Shown: positions 49,375 through 59,390, counted from the stretch's first letter. The stretch: 64,000 nucleotides of DNA from Alteriqipengyuania_B sp035481675 (GCF_035481675.1 NZ_JAYJJW010000001.1:62001-126000), one strand, 5' to 3'. A program made the numbers and translations. The notes: generated by a model from the letters alone, not told the origin.

Positions 49375-51366
49375 ATGACGAAACGATTTTCCGCCGCGGC
49401 ATGGGTGGTGATGTTCGCGGCCATGCCGCTGCCGGGTTTGGCGCAGGAGGCCGAGAACGCCCCGCTACGCCCCGCTCCGGCAAGCTATGTGCCGCCGCAG
49501 GCGGATATTCCCATGCCGCCGATCATCGCGCCGGCCGACTTCGCCCGGCAGAGCGAATTCGGCACCGCGCTACTGTCGCCGGATGGCTCGACAATCGCGA
49601 TCCGCACGCAATTGCCCGACCGCACGGCGATCGCGTTTCTCGATGTCGCTTCGCGCCAGGCGGTGAAGCGGCTCGACATTGCCGAGAACCTGAGCCTCGA
49701 ATGGTTCCAGTGGGCGGGTAATGGAAGGCTCATCTTCTCGCTTTCCGAAGCGGGCGTCTTCGGCGAGGAGGAGGTGCGCTACACGCGGCTGATGGTCTTC
49801 GACCTCGCCACCAACGAGCAGCGGTTGGTCGGCGACGACAGGTCGCGTGCGGTCGACGGCGACAATGTCATCTACACCGACCCGGACGGCGAATACGTGC
49901 TGCTGTCCGTGCAGCGCGTCATCTTCGAATACCCCAGCGTCTACCGTGTCGATCTCGACGAAGGGGGTAAGCGGGATCGGGTCCAGTTGCCGCGCGACGG
50001 GGTTTGGAACTGGGTGGCCGACGCGGGCGGCACGGTGCGGGCCGGGCTCGGCTGGCACCAGAACCGCCTGCGCATCTGGTATCGCTCCGACGCGCAGGGC
50101 GAGCTCGAGCTCATCGGCAAGCTCCGCGAGGGCGATACGGACGGGTTCTACGACATCTCCCGGATCGTGTCGGGGTCGGATGAAGGCTATGCCCTGTGGC
50201 GCGACGACGGCGGCCGCGTGGCGCTGGTGCGGATGAATTTCGTCACCCGCGAACCGGTTGCCACCGTCTATCGCAACGATGACTGGGACGTTGACGAGGC
50301 GCTGTTCGACGACGAGGGCGAGCCGCTGGCCGTGCGCTTTACCGACGATCGCGACCGCATCGTCTGGCTGAACGAGGACATAACAAGGCTGCAGCGCCAG
50401 ATCGACGGGGCCTTGCGCGAACAGGAAAAGTGGATCGTCTCCCACGCCGAATCCGCGGGCCGCATGCTGGTCTGGGCCGGGGGAGAGGACGATCCGGGCG
50501 GGCTCTACCTCTTCGATGCGGGCGAGCGGCGGATGATCCAGCTGGCCGAATACCGGCCCGAGCTGATGGGGCAGACGCTGGCGAAGCCCGTGCCGGTCTC
50601 CTACACCGCGCGCGACGGCACCCGGATAGCCGCCTACCTCACCGTACCCGCCGGGCGTCCGGCAACCGGGCTCCCCCTTATCATAATGCCCCACGGCGGT
50701 CCCTACGGCATCCGCGACCGGCTGGCGTATGACGACGAGGTCCAACTGCTCGCCAACCACGGCTATGCCGTGCTGCAGCCCAACTTCCGCGGTTCGGGCG
50801 GTTACGGCAGGGAGTTCGAGCAGCTCGGCAACGGCCAGATGGGCCGCAAGATGCAGGACGATCTCGACGATGCGATGGACTGGGCCGTGGCGCAGGGCAT
50901 CGCAGAGCCGGGGCGCGTGTGCTTGATGGGCGGCTCCTACGGCGGCTATGCGGCAATGTGGGGCCTGATCCGCAATCCCGAACGCTATGCCTGCGCGATC
51001 AGCTTCGCCGGACCGTCCGACCTCGACCGGCAACTGCGCTACGACCGCCAGTCCTTCACCCGCAAGGGCGCGCGGCGCTGGGTGGAGCGGGTCGAGGGGG
51101 AGGATTTCGACCTGGCCCGCGTTTCCCCCGCAGAGCAGGCGGAGAGCCTGTCGCGCCCGCTGCTGATCGCGCACGGGAAGGACGACACGGTTGTGCCCTA
51201 CAGCCAGTTCCGCCGCATGGAGCGGGCCACGCGCGGTTCGCCTTTCGTCACGGCGCTGACTTTCGAAGGCGAGGGCCACGGCTTGCAGAAAGAGGAAAGC
51301 CGCCAGCGCTGGTATGCGGCCGTGCTCGATTTCCTCGCGCGCCACAATCCGCCCGACCCGCGCTAG
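49375..51366 (+). CDS. S9-family prolyl oligopeptidase-like secreted peptidase
   Basis: A 663-aa exported enzyme with a signal peptide (FAAMPLPGLAQ), an N-terminal beta-propeller and a C-terminal alpha/beta hydrolase. The triad is Ser521 (GGSYGGYAA), an Asp at 603 or 604 (HGKDDTVV) and His635 (EGEGHGL). It probably degrades short peptides in the periplasm. It stands alone; the TAG is followed by a gap of about 85 bases. Confidence 0.93.
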   Translation: MTKRFSAAAWVVMFAAMPLPGLAQEAENAPLRPAPASYVPPQADIPMPPIIAPADFARQSEFGTALLSPDGSTIAIRTQLPDRTAIAFLDVASRQAVKRLDIAENLSLEWFQWAGNGRLIFSLSEAGVFGEEEVRYTRLMVFDLATNEQRLVGDDRSRAVDGDNVIYTDPDGEYVLLSVQRVIFEYPSVYRVDLDEGGKRDRVQLPRDGVWNWVADAGGTVRAGLGWHQNRLRIWYRSDAQGELELIGKLREGDTDGFYDISRIVSGSDEGYALWRDDGGRVALVRMNFVTREPVATVYRNDDWDVDEALFDDEGEPLAVRFTDDRDRIVWLNEDITRLQRQIDGALREQEKWIVSHAESAGRMLVWAGGEDDPGGLYLFDAGERRMIQLAEYRPELMGQTLAKPVPVSYTARDGTRIAAYLTVPAGRPATGLPLIIMPHGGPYGIRDRLAYDDEVQLLANHGYAVLQPNFRGSGGYGREFEQLGNGQMGRKMQDDLDDAMDWAVAQGIAEPGRVCLMGGSYGGYAAMWGLIRNPERYACAISFAGPSDLDRQLRYDRQSFTRKGARRWVERVEGEDFDLARVSPAEQAESLSRPLLIAHGKDDTVVPYSQFRRMERATRGSPFVTALTFEGEGHGLQKEESRQRWYAAVLDFLARHNPPDPR

Positions 51367-51451
51367 GCCGGGTCCGGCATTTGGCCGGATTGGCGGTCAA
51401 TAACTCGCCCCGCGCCCTTGCGGCATCGGGCGCGGGGCCTAGATTGAACCC

Positions 51452-51853
51452 ATGATGCAAGCCTTCTTCCAGCACGCCGCGATTACCGAGGGCATCACCG
51501 TGCGCGTGGCGGTGAATTTCATGCCCGAACAGTCGGAGCCGGAGAACGGCCGCTGGTTCTGGGTCTATCATATCCGCATCGAGAACGGGTCGGACGATAC
51601 CGTCCAGCTGCTATCCCGCCACTGGCGCATCACCGATGCGCGCGGGATGGTGAACCATGTCGATGGCGAAGGCGTGGTCGGGGAAACCCCGGTGCTGGAG
51701 CCGGGGCAGACGCACGACTATGTCTCCGGCTGCCCGCTGACGACGCCCCATGGCAACATGGAAGGCTTCTACACCTTCGCGCGCCGCGCGGGCGAGCCGC
51801 TGGAAGTGCGCATCCCCTTCTTCCCGCTGAGCGCGCCGGCTGAAGCGCAATAG
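51452..51853 (+). CDS. apaG: ApaG protein
   Basis: A 133-aa fibronectin-type-III-like protein. FYQHAAITEG-type start, ENGRWFWVYHIRIENGSDDTVQLLSRHWRI, and GEGVVGETPVLEPG with YVSGCPLTTPHGNMEGFY are the strongly conserved ApaG segments. Linked to Co/Mg efflux phenotypes in Salmonella; its molecular role is not settled. It is convergent with ppx, ending 4 bases before it. Confidence 0.95.
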   Translation: MMQAFFQHAAITEGITVRVAVNFMPEQSEPENGRWFWVYHIRIENGSDDTVQLLSRHWRITDARGMVNHVDGEGVVGETPVLEPGQTHDYVSGCPLTTPHGNMEGFYTFARRAGEPLEVRIPFFPLSAPAEAQ

Positions 51854-51857
51854 CGCG

Positions 51858-53360
51858 TCAGCGGGTGACCGGGGCGATCTCCAGCCTCGGTTCCAGCTCC
51901 ATCCATTCCGCCAGCGCGGTAAGGTCCGCGATGATCCCGTCGCTCGCCAGCGCAGCCTTTGCGGGATCGAGCGTCATCACCAGCGTCCCGTCCTTCGCAT
52001 CCAGCGCGCTTTCCGACAGCGAGACGCGCGACGCGGCGCTGAGGCGGTAGCCGAGCCGCAGGCCGAGGCCCCAGGCGGTCGCCTCGCGCAGGTCCTCCTC
52101 GCTCGCCAGCGCATCCAGTTCCCTGGGCCAGCTAGTCTTGCCGCAGCTCGCCAGCAGTGCGGCGGCGAGCATCGCGCGTTCGCGCGGCGTCACGCCGACC
52201 CAGCGCTTGTCGAGCGCCCATTCGACCGCGTGGCGATAGCGCAGGTTCGGCTCCACCCGCCGCAACGCGATGGCGAGCATGGCGGCGGCGAAACGCAGCC
52301 GCTCGTGCCCCTTGCCCGGGCTGCGCGCGGTGTCGACGCTCCACGCGGCGAGCAGCGATCCGTCGGTCACCACTTCCTGCCCGCCGGAAAAGCTCGCCGT
52401 GCCCGAAATGAGCGGGTCCTTCACCTTGCGGTGCGGCTCCAGCCGGTCGTAAAGCAATCCTTCGCGCAGGCCCCAGCTGGAGAATACCAGCCGGTCGGGC
52501 TTCAGCTCGGCCAGCATCGCGCGCAGCAGCGCCGCGGCATCGGGCAGCATTTCGGAGCGCATGGAAGAGATGCCCGAAATGTCCGACAGCTGGTCGGGCG
52601 ATTTGCCCGCCACCCGCTTCGCCAGCTTTTCCGCGCGCGCGCCATCGAGGATGTAGCCGTGCGGATCGGTCAGCGGGTTCTTTTCGTCGCGCATGGCAAA
52701 GGCGGCAAAGGCGCGCCACGTGCCGCCGACCATGTAGAGCGTCTGACCCTGTTCCAGCTCTGCGCTGGCGGGCTTCAGCATCGTGCGTAGCCGGCGATGG
52801 AAATCCGGCCCAGCATCGCTGCGCAGGGCGGGCAGGCGCAGCGTGCCGAGCGGCAGGCTGTGCCCGCCGTGGCATTCCCCGTCGGCGATCCGCACCAGCT
52901 CCAGGCTGCCGCCGCCGATGTCGGCCACCGTGCCTTTCGCGCCCGGAAAGGCGCCGATCGCGCCCATGGCGGACACGCGCGCTTCCTCCTCGCCCGGCAG
53001 GACCTCAGGGTCGAGGCCGAGGGCGCGGACCTGTTCGATGAAGGCGGGGCCGTTATCCGCCTCGCGCGCGGCTGCGGTGGCGACGGTCTGCACGTCCTGC
53101 ACGCCGAGCCCGTCCACCAGCATGGCATAGCGGGCGAGCGCGCCGAGCGCTTCGGCGGAGGCGTGCTCGGGAATCGATCCGGTGGCCGAAAGATCCTGCC
53201 CCAGCCGCGCGGCGACCTTCTCGTTCCACACCGGCACCGGCGCGCGGCGCGGCCCGTCGTAGACGACGAGGCGCACCGTATTAGAACCGATGTCGATGAC
53301 CGCGCGCGGGCTGGAATCCTGCCGCCGCCCGCGCGCCGATTGCGCCCGGAACCCGCTCAC
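51858..53360 (-). CDS. ppx: Ppx/GppA exopolyphosphatase
   Basis: A 500-aa ASKHA-fold phosphatase that removes terminal phosphate from polyphosphate or pppGpp. VIDIGSNTVRLVVYDG and VADIGGGSLELVRI are the two phosphate-binding loops, and the catalytic Glu lies near GEEEARVSAMGAI. The C-terminal third is a helical HD-type region. The start is GTG, overlapping the ppk stop (GTGA), so the kinase and phosphatase of polyphosphate metabolism are made together. Confidence 0.93.
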   Translation of the reverse strand: MSGFRAQSARGRRQDSSPRAVIDIGSNTVRLVVYDGPRRAPVPVWNEKVAARLGQDLSATGSIPEHASAEALGALARYAMLVDGLGVQDVQTVATAAAREADNGPAFIEQVRALGLDPEVLPGEEEARVSAMGAIGAFPGAKGTVADIGGGSLELVRIADGECHGGHSLPLGTLRLPALRSDAGPDFHRRLRTMLKPASAELEQGQTLYMVGGTWRAFAAFAMRDEKNPLTDPHGYILDGARAEKLAKRVAGKSPDQLSDISGISSMRSEMLPDAAALLRAMLAELKPDRLVFSSWGLREGLLYDRLEPHRKVKDPLISGTASFSGGQEVVTDGSLLAAWSVDTARSPGKGHERLRFAAAMLAIALRRVEPNLRYRHAVEWALDKRWVGVTPRERAMLAAALLASCGKTSWPRELDALASEEDLREATAWGLGLRLGYRLSAASRVSLSESALDAKDGTLVMTLDPAKAALASDGIIADLTALAEWMELEPRLEIAPVTR

Positions 53361-55576
53361 GCGCCTGAAACCGCTGACGCAGAGGTGCCGCGCAGCGTCA
53401 AGCGGGGGATGGAATCGAGGTCGCGCGCAGTGCCGCGGCCGGAAAGGGAGGGGTTGCGCATGAAATACTCATGGCAGTTGAATGCGCTTTCGTCACCATC
53501 GTCCCCGACCCGCAGCCGTTCGTAACCGCCATCGGGCGTCATCCGCCAGCTTTGTTCGGTGTCGAGGATGTTCGCCAGCATCACCTGGTTCAGCACCTGG
53601 GCGTGGACCGTCTTGTTGGTCAGCGGCACCATCAGTTCCACCCGCCGGTCGAGATTGCGCTCCATCGCGTCGGCACTGGTGAGGAACACCGCCGCCTGCT
53701 TGCCGGGCAGTTCCCCGCCGTTGGCAAAGGCCCAGATGCGGCCGTGTTCGAGGAAGCGGCCGATGACCGACTTCACGCGGATATTCTCCGACAGGCCCGG
53801 AACGCCCGCGCGCAGGGAGCAGATGCCGCGCACCACCAGCTGGATATCGACCCCGGCGCTGCCCGCGGCATAGAGCCGGTCGATGATCCCGCGATCGGTC
53901 AGCGAGTTCAGCTTTGCCCAGATCGCTGCCGGCTTGCCCGCCGCCGCGTTGGCCGCTTCCGCATCGATCAGCTCGCCCAGCTTTTCCCGCAGCGAAAGGG
54001 GAGAGATGACCAGCTTTTCGAGACTCGCCGGCTCGACATAGCCGGTGACGAAGTTGAACAGCTTGGCGGCATCGCGCCCCAGAGCGGGGTTGGCGGTGAA
54101 GTAGCTGAGATCGGTGTAGATCTTGGCGTTGGTCGGGTGGTAATTCCCGGTACCGAAGTGGCAGTAGGTGCGATAGCCTTCCTCTTCGCGCCGCACGACC
54201 AGGCTGACCTTCGCATGGGTCTTCAGTTCGGCGATCCCGTAGACCACCTGCACGCCCGCGCGCTCGAGCTCGCTTGCCCAGCGGATGTTGCGCTCTTCGT
54301 CGAAGCGGGCTTTCAGTTCGACCACGGCGGTCACGGCCTTGCCGGCCTCCGCCGCATCCATCAGCGCCTCGATAACCGGCGACTGGTCGCCCGCACGATA
54401 AAGCGTCTGCTTGATGGAGACGACCGCCGGGTCGCTCGCCGCCTGGCGCAGGAAATCGACCACCACCTCGAAGCTTTCATACGGGTGGTGAACCACGAAA
54501 TCCTTTTCCCGGATCGCGCTGAAGCAATCGCCGTCATGCGCGACGACGCGTTCGGGATAGCGCGGGGAGAAGGGCGAGAACTTGAGGTCGGGGCGCGGCT
54601 CGTCGCAGATGGTGGCAAGGTCGGACAGGCCGAGCATGCCGCCGGTCTTGACGATCATCGCCTCGTCGAGGTCGAAATGCTCGCGCAGCAGGGCCTCGGC
54701 AGCCTCGTCGCATTCGTCGTCGAGTTCCAGCAACACGGCGCGCCCGCGGCGGCGGCGCTGGATGGCGGTGCGGAACACGCGGACGAGGTCTTCGGCCTCT
54801 TCCTCCACTTCCAGGTCGCTGTCGCGCAGCACGCGGAACAGCCCGTCGCCCTGGATCTTGAAGCCGGGGAACAGGTGTTTGGCGAAGCTGACGATCAGCT
54901 GCTCGATGGCGACATACAGCGTGGCGCGGTCGTTCTCGCTGTCGGGGACGCGCACGAAGCGCGGCACGCCCGACGGGATCAGCACCATTTCCATCAGGGA
55001 AGACTGGCCCTTGCCGCGCTTCAGGCGGAAGATCGCGCCCATCCCGGTGTTGGCGACGAAGGGGAAGGGGTGCGAGGGATCGATCGCCTGCGGGGTGATC
55101 AGCGGCAGGATGTCCGAAACGAAATAGGCCTCCAGCCATTTCGCCTCGTCCTTGTCGAGATCCTCGACCGCCGCGATCTCGAGGCCGTTTTCGGCCAGCT
55201 TCGGGGCGAGTGCCTGCAGCGTGGCCTGCTGGCGATCCTCGATCTCCAGCACTTCCTGCCGGATCGCGGCGAGTTGCTGGCGCGGGTCGCGCCCGTCGAT
55301 GGCGATATCCTCGATCCCCCGGCGCGCCTGCCCTTCCAGCCCGGCGATGCGCACGGTGGTGAACTCGTCGAGGTTGCTGGCGGAAATCGACAGGAAGCGC
55401 AGCCGTTCCAGCAGCGGGTAGGCGTCGTTCTCCGCCTCTGCCAGGACGCGGCTGTTGAACGCGAGCCAGCTGAGCTCGCGATTGACGTAATTGCCGGGGA
55501 CGAAGCCGTCCTCGCCCGCCGCATCGGGCCCCTCGGCATCGCTGCCGGGCGCGTAGGGATCGTAGGTTTCGTGCAC
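53357..55576 (-). CDS. ppk1: Polyphosphate kinase 1
   Basis: A 739-aa enzyme that polymerises ATP's terminal phosphate into polyphosphate. NYVNRELSWLAFNSRVLAEA opens the N-terminal domain. The autophosphorylated His is in ELKTHAKVSLVVRRE, followed by TYCHFGTGNYHPTNAKIYTD with the second catalytic His. The start is GTG. It is divergent from the DUF2868 gene across about 135 bases and coupled to ppx. Confidence 0.96.
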   Translation of the reverse strand: MHETYDPYAPGSDAEGPDAAGEDGFVPGNYVNRELSWLAFNSRVLAEAENDAYPLLERLRFLSISASNLDEFTTVRIAGLEGQARRGIEDIAIDGRDPRQQLAAIRQEVLEIEDRQQATLQALAPKLAENGLEIAAVEDLDKDEAKWLEAYFVSDILPLITPQAIDPSHPFPFVANTGMGAIFRLKRGKGQSSLMEMVLIPSGVPRFVRVPDSENDRATLYVAIEQLIVSFAKHLFPGFKIQGDGLFRVLRDSDLEVEEEAEDLVRVFRTAIQRRRRGRAVLLELDDECDEAAEALLREHFDLDEAMIVKTGGMLGLSDLATICDEPRPDLKFSPFSPRYPERVVAHDGDCFSAIREKDFVVHHPYESFEVVVDFLRQAASDPAVVSIKQTLYRAGDQSPVIEALMDAAEAGKAVTAVVELKARFDEERNIRWASELERAGVQVVYGIAELKTHAKVSLVVRREEEGYRTYCHFGTGNYHPTNAKIYTDLSYFTANPALGRDAAKLFNFVTGYVEPASLEKLVISPLSLREKLGELIDAEAANAAAGKPAAIWAKLNSLTDRGIIDRLYAAGSAGVDIQLVVRGICSLRAGVPGLSENIRVKSVIGRFLEHGRIWAFANGGELPGKQAAVFLTSADAMERNLDRRVELMVPLTNKTVHAQVLNQVMLANILDTEQSWRMTPDGGYERLRVGDDGDESAFNCHEYFMRNPSLSGRGTARDLDSIPRLTLRGTSASAVSGA

Positions 55577-55712
55577 GACCGCATGGGCTAATGCCGGAAT
55601 TGCGGCCTGTCTATCGCCCTTGGGTGCCCGTCAAAAAACAGGCAGGCCTTTCAAGCGGCTGGCAGGGCGGCTAGACATCTGCCCGTGAGAGACAACGGGG
55701 ACGAACGCCGCG

Positions 55713-57194
55713 ATGGCCGCTGACCGCCTGCGCATGGCAGAGGACGACGCGCGCGCCTTCTACCTCGTGCGCGCGGTGGAAGCGGGCGACGAGAACCACA
55801 CGCTGCTGACGCGGGAGGACCGGTCCGAAGCCGACCTCGCCGGGGCGCGGCTGGGCGAAGGCGCCGCCCCGGCGGACTTCCTCGCGGCGCGGGCCAATTT
55901 CGCCGCGACAAGGCTGGAGACGCGGCATCCGGCAGTGAAGCGGGCGCTGGCCGCCACGCGCTTCCCCGGTTGGCTGGCGGCGGTGGTGCCGCTGGTCGCC
56001 TTCGTGCTGGGCCTTGCAAGCAACGAACTGGCGAGCGGCAAGCGGCTGAACCTGCTGGCCGTGCCGCTGCTCGGCCTCGTGGCGTGGAACCTCGTCGCCT
56101 ATGCCGCCATGGCGGTGCGCAGCATTGCGGGCAGCCGCATGCCCGCCGCCTCCGGCTGGCTGGCGAAACCACGCAAGTGGCTTGCGCAGCGCGGCGCCGC
56201 GTGGTCGGCGGAGACATCGGCGGCGCTGGGACGCTTCGGGGCGGACTGGGCGCGGGTCGCGGGCAAGCTCAACATCCGCCGCGGCGCGATCGTACTGCAC
56301 CTGGGCGCGGCGATGTTCGCGCTGGGCGTGATCGTCAGCATCTATTTGCGCGCGCTGACGGTGGAATATCGCGCGGGCTGGGAAAGCACATTCCTCGGGC
56401 CCGATGCGGTGCACACGCTGCTCGGCTGGGTGCTCGGCCCGGCCAGCGCCGCGACCGGCATCGCGATCCCCGATGTGGAGGGCATCCGCGCTCTGGCGTG
56501 GGAGAACGGCGGCGAGAACGCGGGCCCGTGGATCGTGCTTTATACCGCAACACTCGTCGGCTTCGTCGCCATCCCGCGCCTGCTGCTGGCCGGGTGGAAT
56601 GCGCTCGCGGCGGCGCGCGGCAAGCGCCGCATCGCCATTCCGGGGCGGGAGGATTTCTACACCCGCCGCCTGCTGCGCGCCCGCGACGGCGGCGGGGCGG
56701 AACTGCGCGTCACCCCCTATGCCTACACGCCGGACGCAGCCACCCAGGCCAGCCTGTCGGACCTGCTGCGCGCCGCGCTAGGCGAAAGCGTGGCGGTGCG
56801 CTTCGACAGCCCCGTGCCCTATGGCAACGAGGATGCGTGGGTGGAGGGCGTCGCCTTTTCCGACCAGACCGACATCCACGTCGCCCTTTTCAGCCTCTCC
56901 GCCACGCCGGAGCGGGAGAACCACGGCTGGTTCGCCGATGCGCTGCGGCTGCGGCTGCACAAGGAGCGTCCCGGCCAGCGGCTGGTCGCAGTGGTGGACG
57001 AAGGACCGTTCCGCCGCCACTTCGCCGGGCAATCGGGGCTGGAAGAACGCGTGGCCGAACGCCGCGCGAACTGGGAGAAGCTGCTCAAGTCCTTCGGCAC
57101 GACCGCGCTGGTGATGGATATCGCCGCGGCCGATCCCGCCGTGGAAGCGCAGCGGCTGGAAGCGCTGACCACCGGAGAGGCGCTTTACGCATGA
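55713..57194 (+). CDS. DUF2868 membrane protein
   Basis: A 493-aa protein with four predicted helices: about 85-108 (GWLAAVVPLVAFVLGLASNE), 112-138 (LLAVPLLGLVAWNLVAYAAM), 195-215 (IVLHLGAAMFALGVIVSIYL) and 275-300 (GPWIVLYTATLVGFVAIPRL). A C-terminal cytoplasmic domain follows. The stop overlaps the DUF3482 GTPase start (ATGA). This pairing is widespread and uncharacterised, and suggests a membrane-GTPase complex. Confidence 0.85.
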   Translation: MAADRLRMAEDDARAFYLVRAVEAGDENHTLLTREDRSEADLAGARLGEGAAPADFLAARANFAATRLETRHPAVKRALAATRFPGWLAAVVPLVAFVLGLASNELASGKRLNLLAVPLLGLVAWNLVAYAAMAVRSIAGSRMPAASGWLAKPRKWLAQRGAAWSAETSAALGRFGADWARVAGKLNIRRGAIVLHLGAAMFALGVIVSIYLRALTVEYRAGWESTFLGPDAVHTLLGWVLGPASAATGIAIPDVEGIRALAWENGGENAGPWIVLYTATLVGFVAIPRLLLAGWNALAAARGKRRIAIPGREDFYTRRLLRARDGGGAELRVTPYAYTPDAATQASLSDLLRAALGESVAVRFDSPVPYGNEDAWVEGVAFSDQTDIHVALFSLSATPERENHGWFADALRLRLHKERPGQRLVAVVDEGPFRRHFAGQSGLEERVAERRANWEKLLKSFGTTALVMDIAAADPAVEAQRLEALTTGEALYA

Positions 57195-58669
57195 CCGAGC
57201 CCCAGACCGAAAACCTGCCCGAAGCTGCCGGCACCACCGTCAACCTATCCCTCATCAGCCACACCAACGCGGGCAAGACCACGCTGGCGCGCACCATGCT
57301 GGGCCGCGACATCGGCGAGGTGCGCGATGCGGCCCATGTGACGGACCTCGCCAGCGGCCATGTGCTGGTGCAGGCGGGCGGCGACACGCTGATGCTGTGG
57401 GACACGCCCGGCTTCGGCGACACCGCGCGGCTGGTCGACCGGCTGCGCAAGTCGGGCAACCCGATCGGCTGGTTCCTGACGCAGGTGTGGGACCGCTTCC
57501 GCGAACGCCCCCTGTGGTCGAGCCAGCAGGCGGTGAAGAACGCGCGCGACCAGGCCGACGTCATCCTCTACCTCGTCAACGCGGCGGAAGATCCGGCGTC
57601 CGCCGCCTATGTCGCGCTGGAAATGGACGTGCTCGCCTGGATCGGCAAGCCGGTGCTGATCCTGCTCAACCAGATGGGATCGCCCAAGGCCGACACGGGC
57701 GGGGAGGCGAAGCGGTGGGCCGACCACCTCGCCCGCTATCCCTTCGTGCGCGGCGTGCTGCCGCTCGATGCCTTTGCCCGCTGCTGGGTGCAGGAAGGCG
57801 TGTTGCTCGACCGCGTGCAGCCCCTGCTGCCGGAAGACAAACGCCCTGCGATGGAGCGGCTTGCGGCGCGCTGGCGAGGCCTCAACCGTGCCCGCTTCGA
57901 AGCCTCCATGGCCGCCATCGCCGCGCAGCTCGCCGCCGCGGCGCGCGATTCCGAGAAAGTGGGCGACGGCGACTGGCGCAGCGAGCTGTCCGCCACGATC
58001 AAGGGCGGCCGGGGCGAAAGCAAGGAAGTGAAGACCGCCATGGCAGCGCTGTCCGAACGCCTCGCCATCGGCACTGCGCAATCGACCGAGACGATGATCG
58101 AACTGCACGGGCTGGACGGCAAGGCCGCACGCAAGGTGCTGGAACGGCTCGGCAAGGATTACCACCGCGGCGAGAAGACGCCCGAAGGCTTCTCCGCCAT
58201 CCTCGGCGCGATGACGACCGGCGCGGTCACCGGCCTTGCGGCGGACGTGATGGCCGGCGGGCTGACGCTGGGCGGCGGAATGATCGTGGGCGGCATCCTC
58301 GGCGCGCTCGGCGCGGGCGGGCTGGCCAAGGGCATCAACATGGCGCGCGGGGAGGACGGCAGTTCGCTGCGCTGGTCCGACGAGTTTTTCCGCGGCATCA
58401 CCGGCGCCGCGCTGCTGCGCTACCTCGCTGTCGCCCATTTCGGGCGCGGGCGCGGCCAGTGGGAAGAAGGCGAACACCCCGATTTCTGGCAGGCCGAGGT
58501 GGAAAAGGTGGTCGAGGAAAACGGCCCCGCCCTCGACCGCATCCGCAAGGACGCCCGCGATGCCGGGGAAGCTGCGGTCACGGAGCGCCTTCGCACGCTG
58601 CTCGTCCAGATGGGCGAGACGCTGCTGGGAAGGCTGTACCCTGAGGCGAAGGGGGTGCTGGGTGAGTAG
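57191..58669 (+). CDS. DUF3482-type GTPase
   Basis: A 492-aa Era/YfjP-like GTPase. SHTNAGKTTLART is the P-loop (Ser for the first Gly), VTDLASG lies near switch I, WDTPGFGD is G3, and LLNQMG replaces the usual NKxD. A C-terminal DUF3482-type region contains a Gly-rich hydrophobic stretch (GLTLGGGMIVGGILGALGAGGLAKG) like a membrane-inserting hairpin. With the DUF2868 partner it probably acts at the inner membrane. The trigger and output are unknown. Confidence 0.88.
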   Translation: MTEPQTENLPEAAGTTVNLSLISHTNAGKTTLARTMLGRDIGEVRDAAHVTDLASGHVLVQAGGDTLMLWDTPGFGDTARLVDRLRKSGNPIGWFLTQVWDRFRERPLWSSQQAVKNARDQADVILYLVNAAEDPASAAYVALEMDVLAWIGKPVLILLNQMGSPKADTGGEAKRWADHLARYPFVRGVLPLDAFARCWVQEGVLLDRVQPLLPEDKRPAMERLAARWRGLNRARFEASMAAIAAQLAAAARDSEKVGDGDWRSELSATIKGGRGESKEVKTAMAALSERLAIGTAQSTETMIELHGLDGKAARKVLERLGKDYHRGEKTPEGFSAILGAMTTGAVTGLAADVMAGGLTLGGGMIVGGILGALGAGGLAKGINMARGEDGSSLRWSDEFFRGITGAALLRYLAVAHFGRGRGQWEEGEHPDFWQAEVEKVVEENGPALDRIRKDARDAGEAAVTERLRTLLVQMGETLLGRLYPEAKGVLGE

Positions 58670-58733
58670 AAGGAGCGAAGAGCTTCCATTGGCATCCACT
58701 TGTCACACTTAACGATCTTTAGAGAGACAGAAA

Positions 58734-59390
58734 ATGGAAGCATCAACTGATCCGCTTGAATACGTGGCGGGCTACATTTCACCTCTCACAGATAACGAGC
58801 ACGCCCGAATAGGACGAATTGCGGTGTTGTGGGGACAGGTTGAGTACTTCGTTGATGAGTTGCTTGAATACTTGACGGGGTTCTCGAGGTCGGAGTTGGA
58901 GGCATTGGGCGTGACCGATCGCCCGACTGCTTCAAAGGTCGACTTTCTTTTGAAGGTCAAGGAGCGGAACGACGACGGTGAATACCGAGAAAGGGTGACG
59001 GAATTTTGTCGACTGATCCACGAGACACGGCCCAGTCGAAACCAACTTTTCCATGGAATGTGGGGTTGGAGAGCGCTTGATCGAAAAAAGAGGATGGTCC
59101 CGGCGGCTCGAAGGTCTGACGCCCCAAAGCAACCTTTCAAGGCGACCCAACTGTCTGGTTTGGAAAGAAAACTTTGTAAAACTTCACGTCTTGGCCAAGA
59201 CCTCTGCGCTCCGCTTTTTGGCGCACAGCATCGCGCGAAATTAAATCGTTTCGTGCATCATGATGATGACGACGACATTCGTTGGATGACGGATTGGTGC
59301 GAACGCAACCCTATTAACGGCGATCATTTGGATCGGGCTTGGAAAGATGGTCAACTACCACGCCTTCGCGCGCTTTTACCCGAAGCATGA
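58734..59390 (+). CDS. HEPN-like protein, low GC
   Basis: A 218-aa helical protein of unknown function. RIAVLWGQVEYFVDELLEYL begins a two-helix unit, and residues 99-108 (RPSRNQLFHG) carry R102-x4-H107, the RNase motif of HEPN domains, in an RN-x-x-x-H-G setting. HEPN proteins are often toxin or phage-defence RNases. The C-terminus is basic and then acidic (HHDDDDDIRW). G+C is about 50% by eye against about 68% around it, a sign of transfer. No antitoxin-like partner is adjacent. Confidence 0.6.
   Translation: MEASTDPLEYVAGYISPLTDNEHARIGRIAVLWGQVEYFVDELLEYLTGFSRSELEALGVTDRPTASKVDFLLKVKERNDDGEYRERVTEFCRLIHETRPSRNQLFHGMWGWRALDRKKRMVPAARRSDAPKQPFKATQLSGLERKLCKTSRLGQDLCAPLFGAQHRAKLNRFVHHDDDDDIRWMTDWCERNPINGDHLDRAWKDGQLPRLRALLPEA

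Noticed and set aside
53471..55591. A 706-codon forward frame over ppk1
   Set aside because: Antisense shadow of a well-conserved gene, with no ribosome site.
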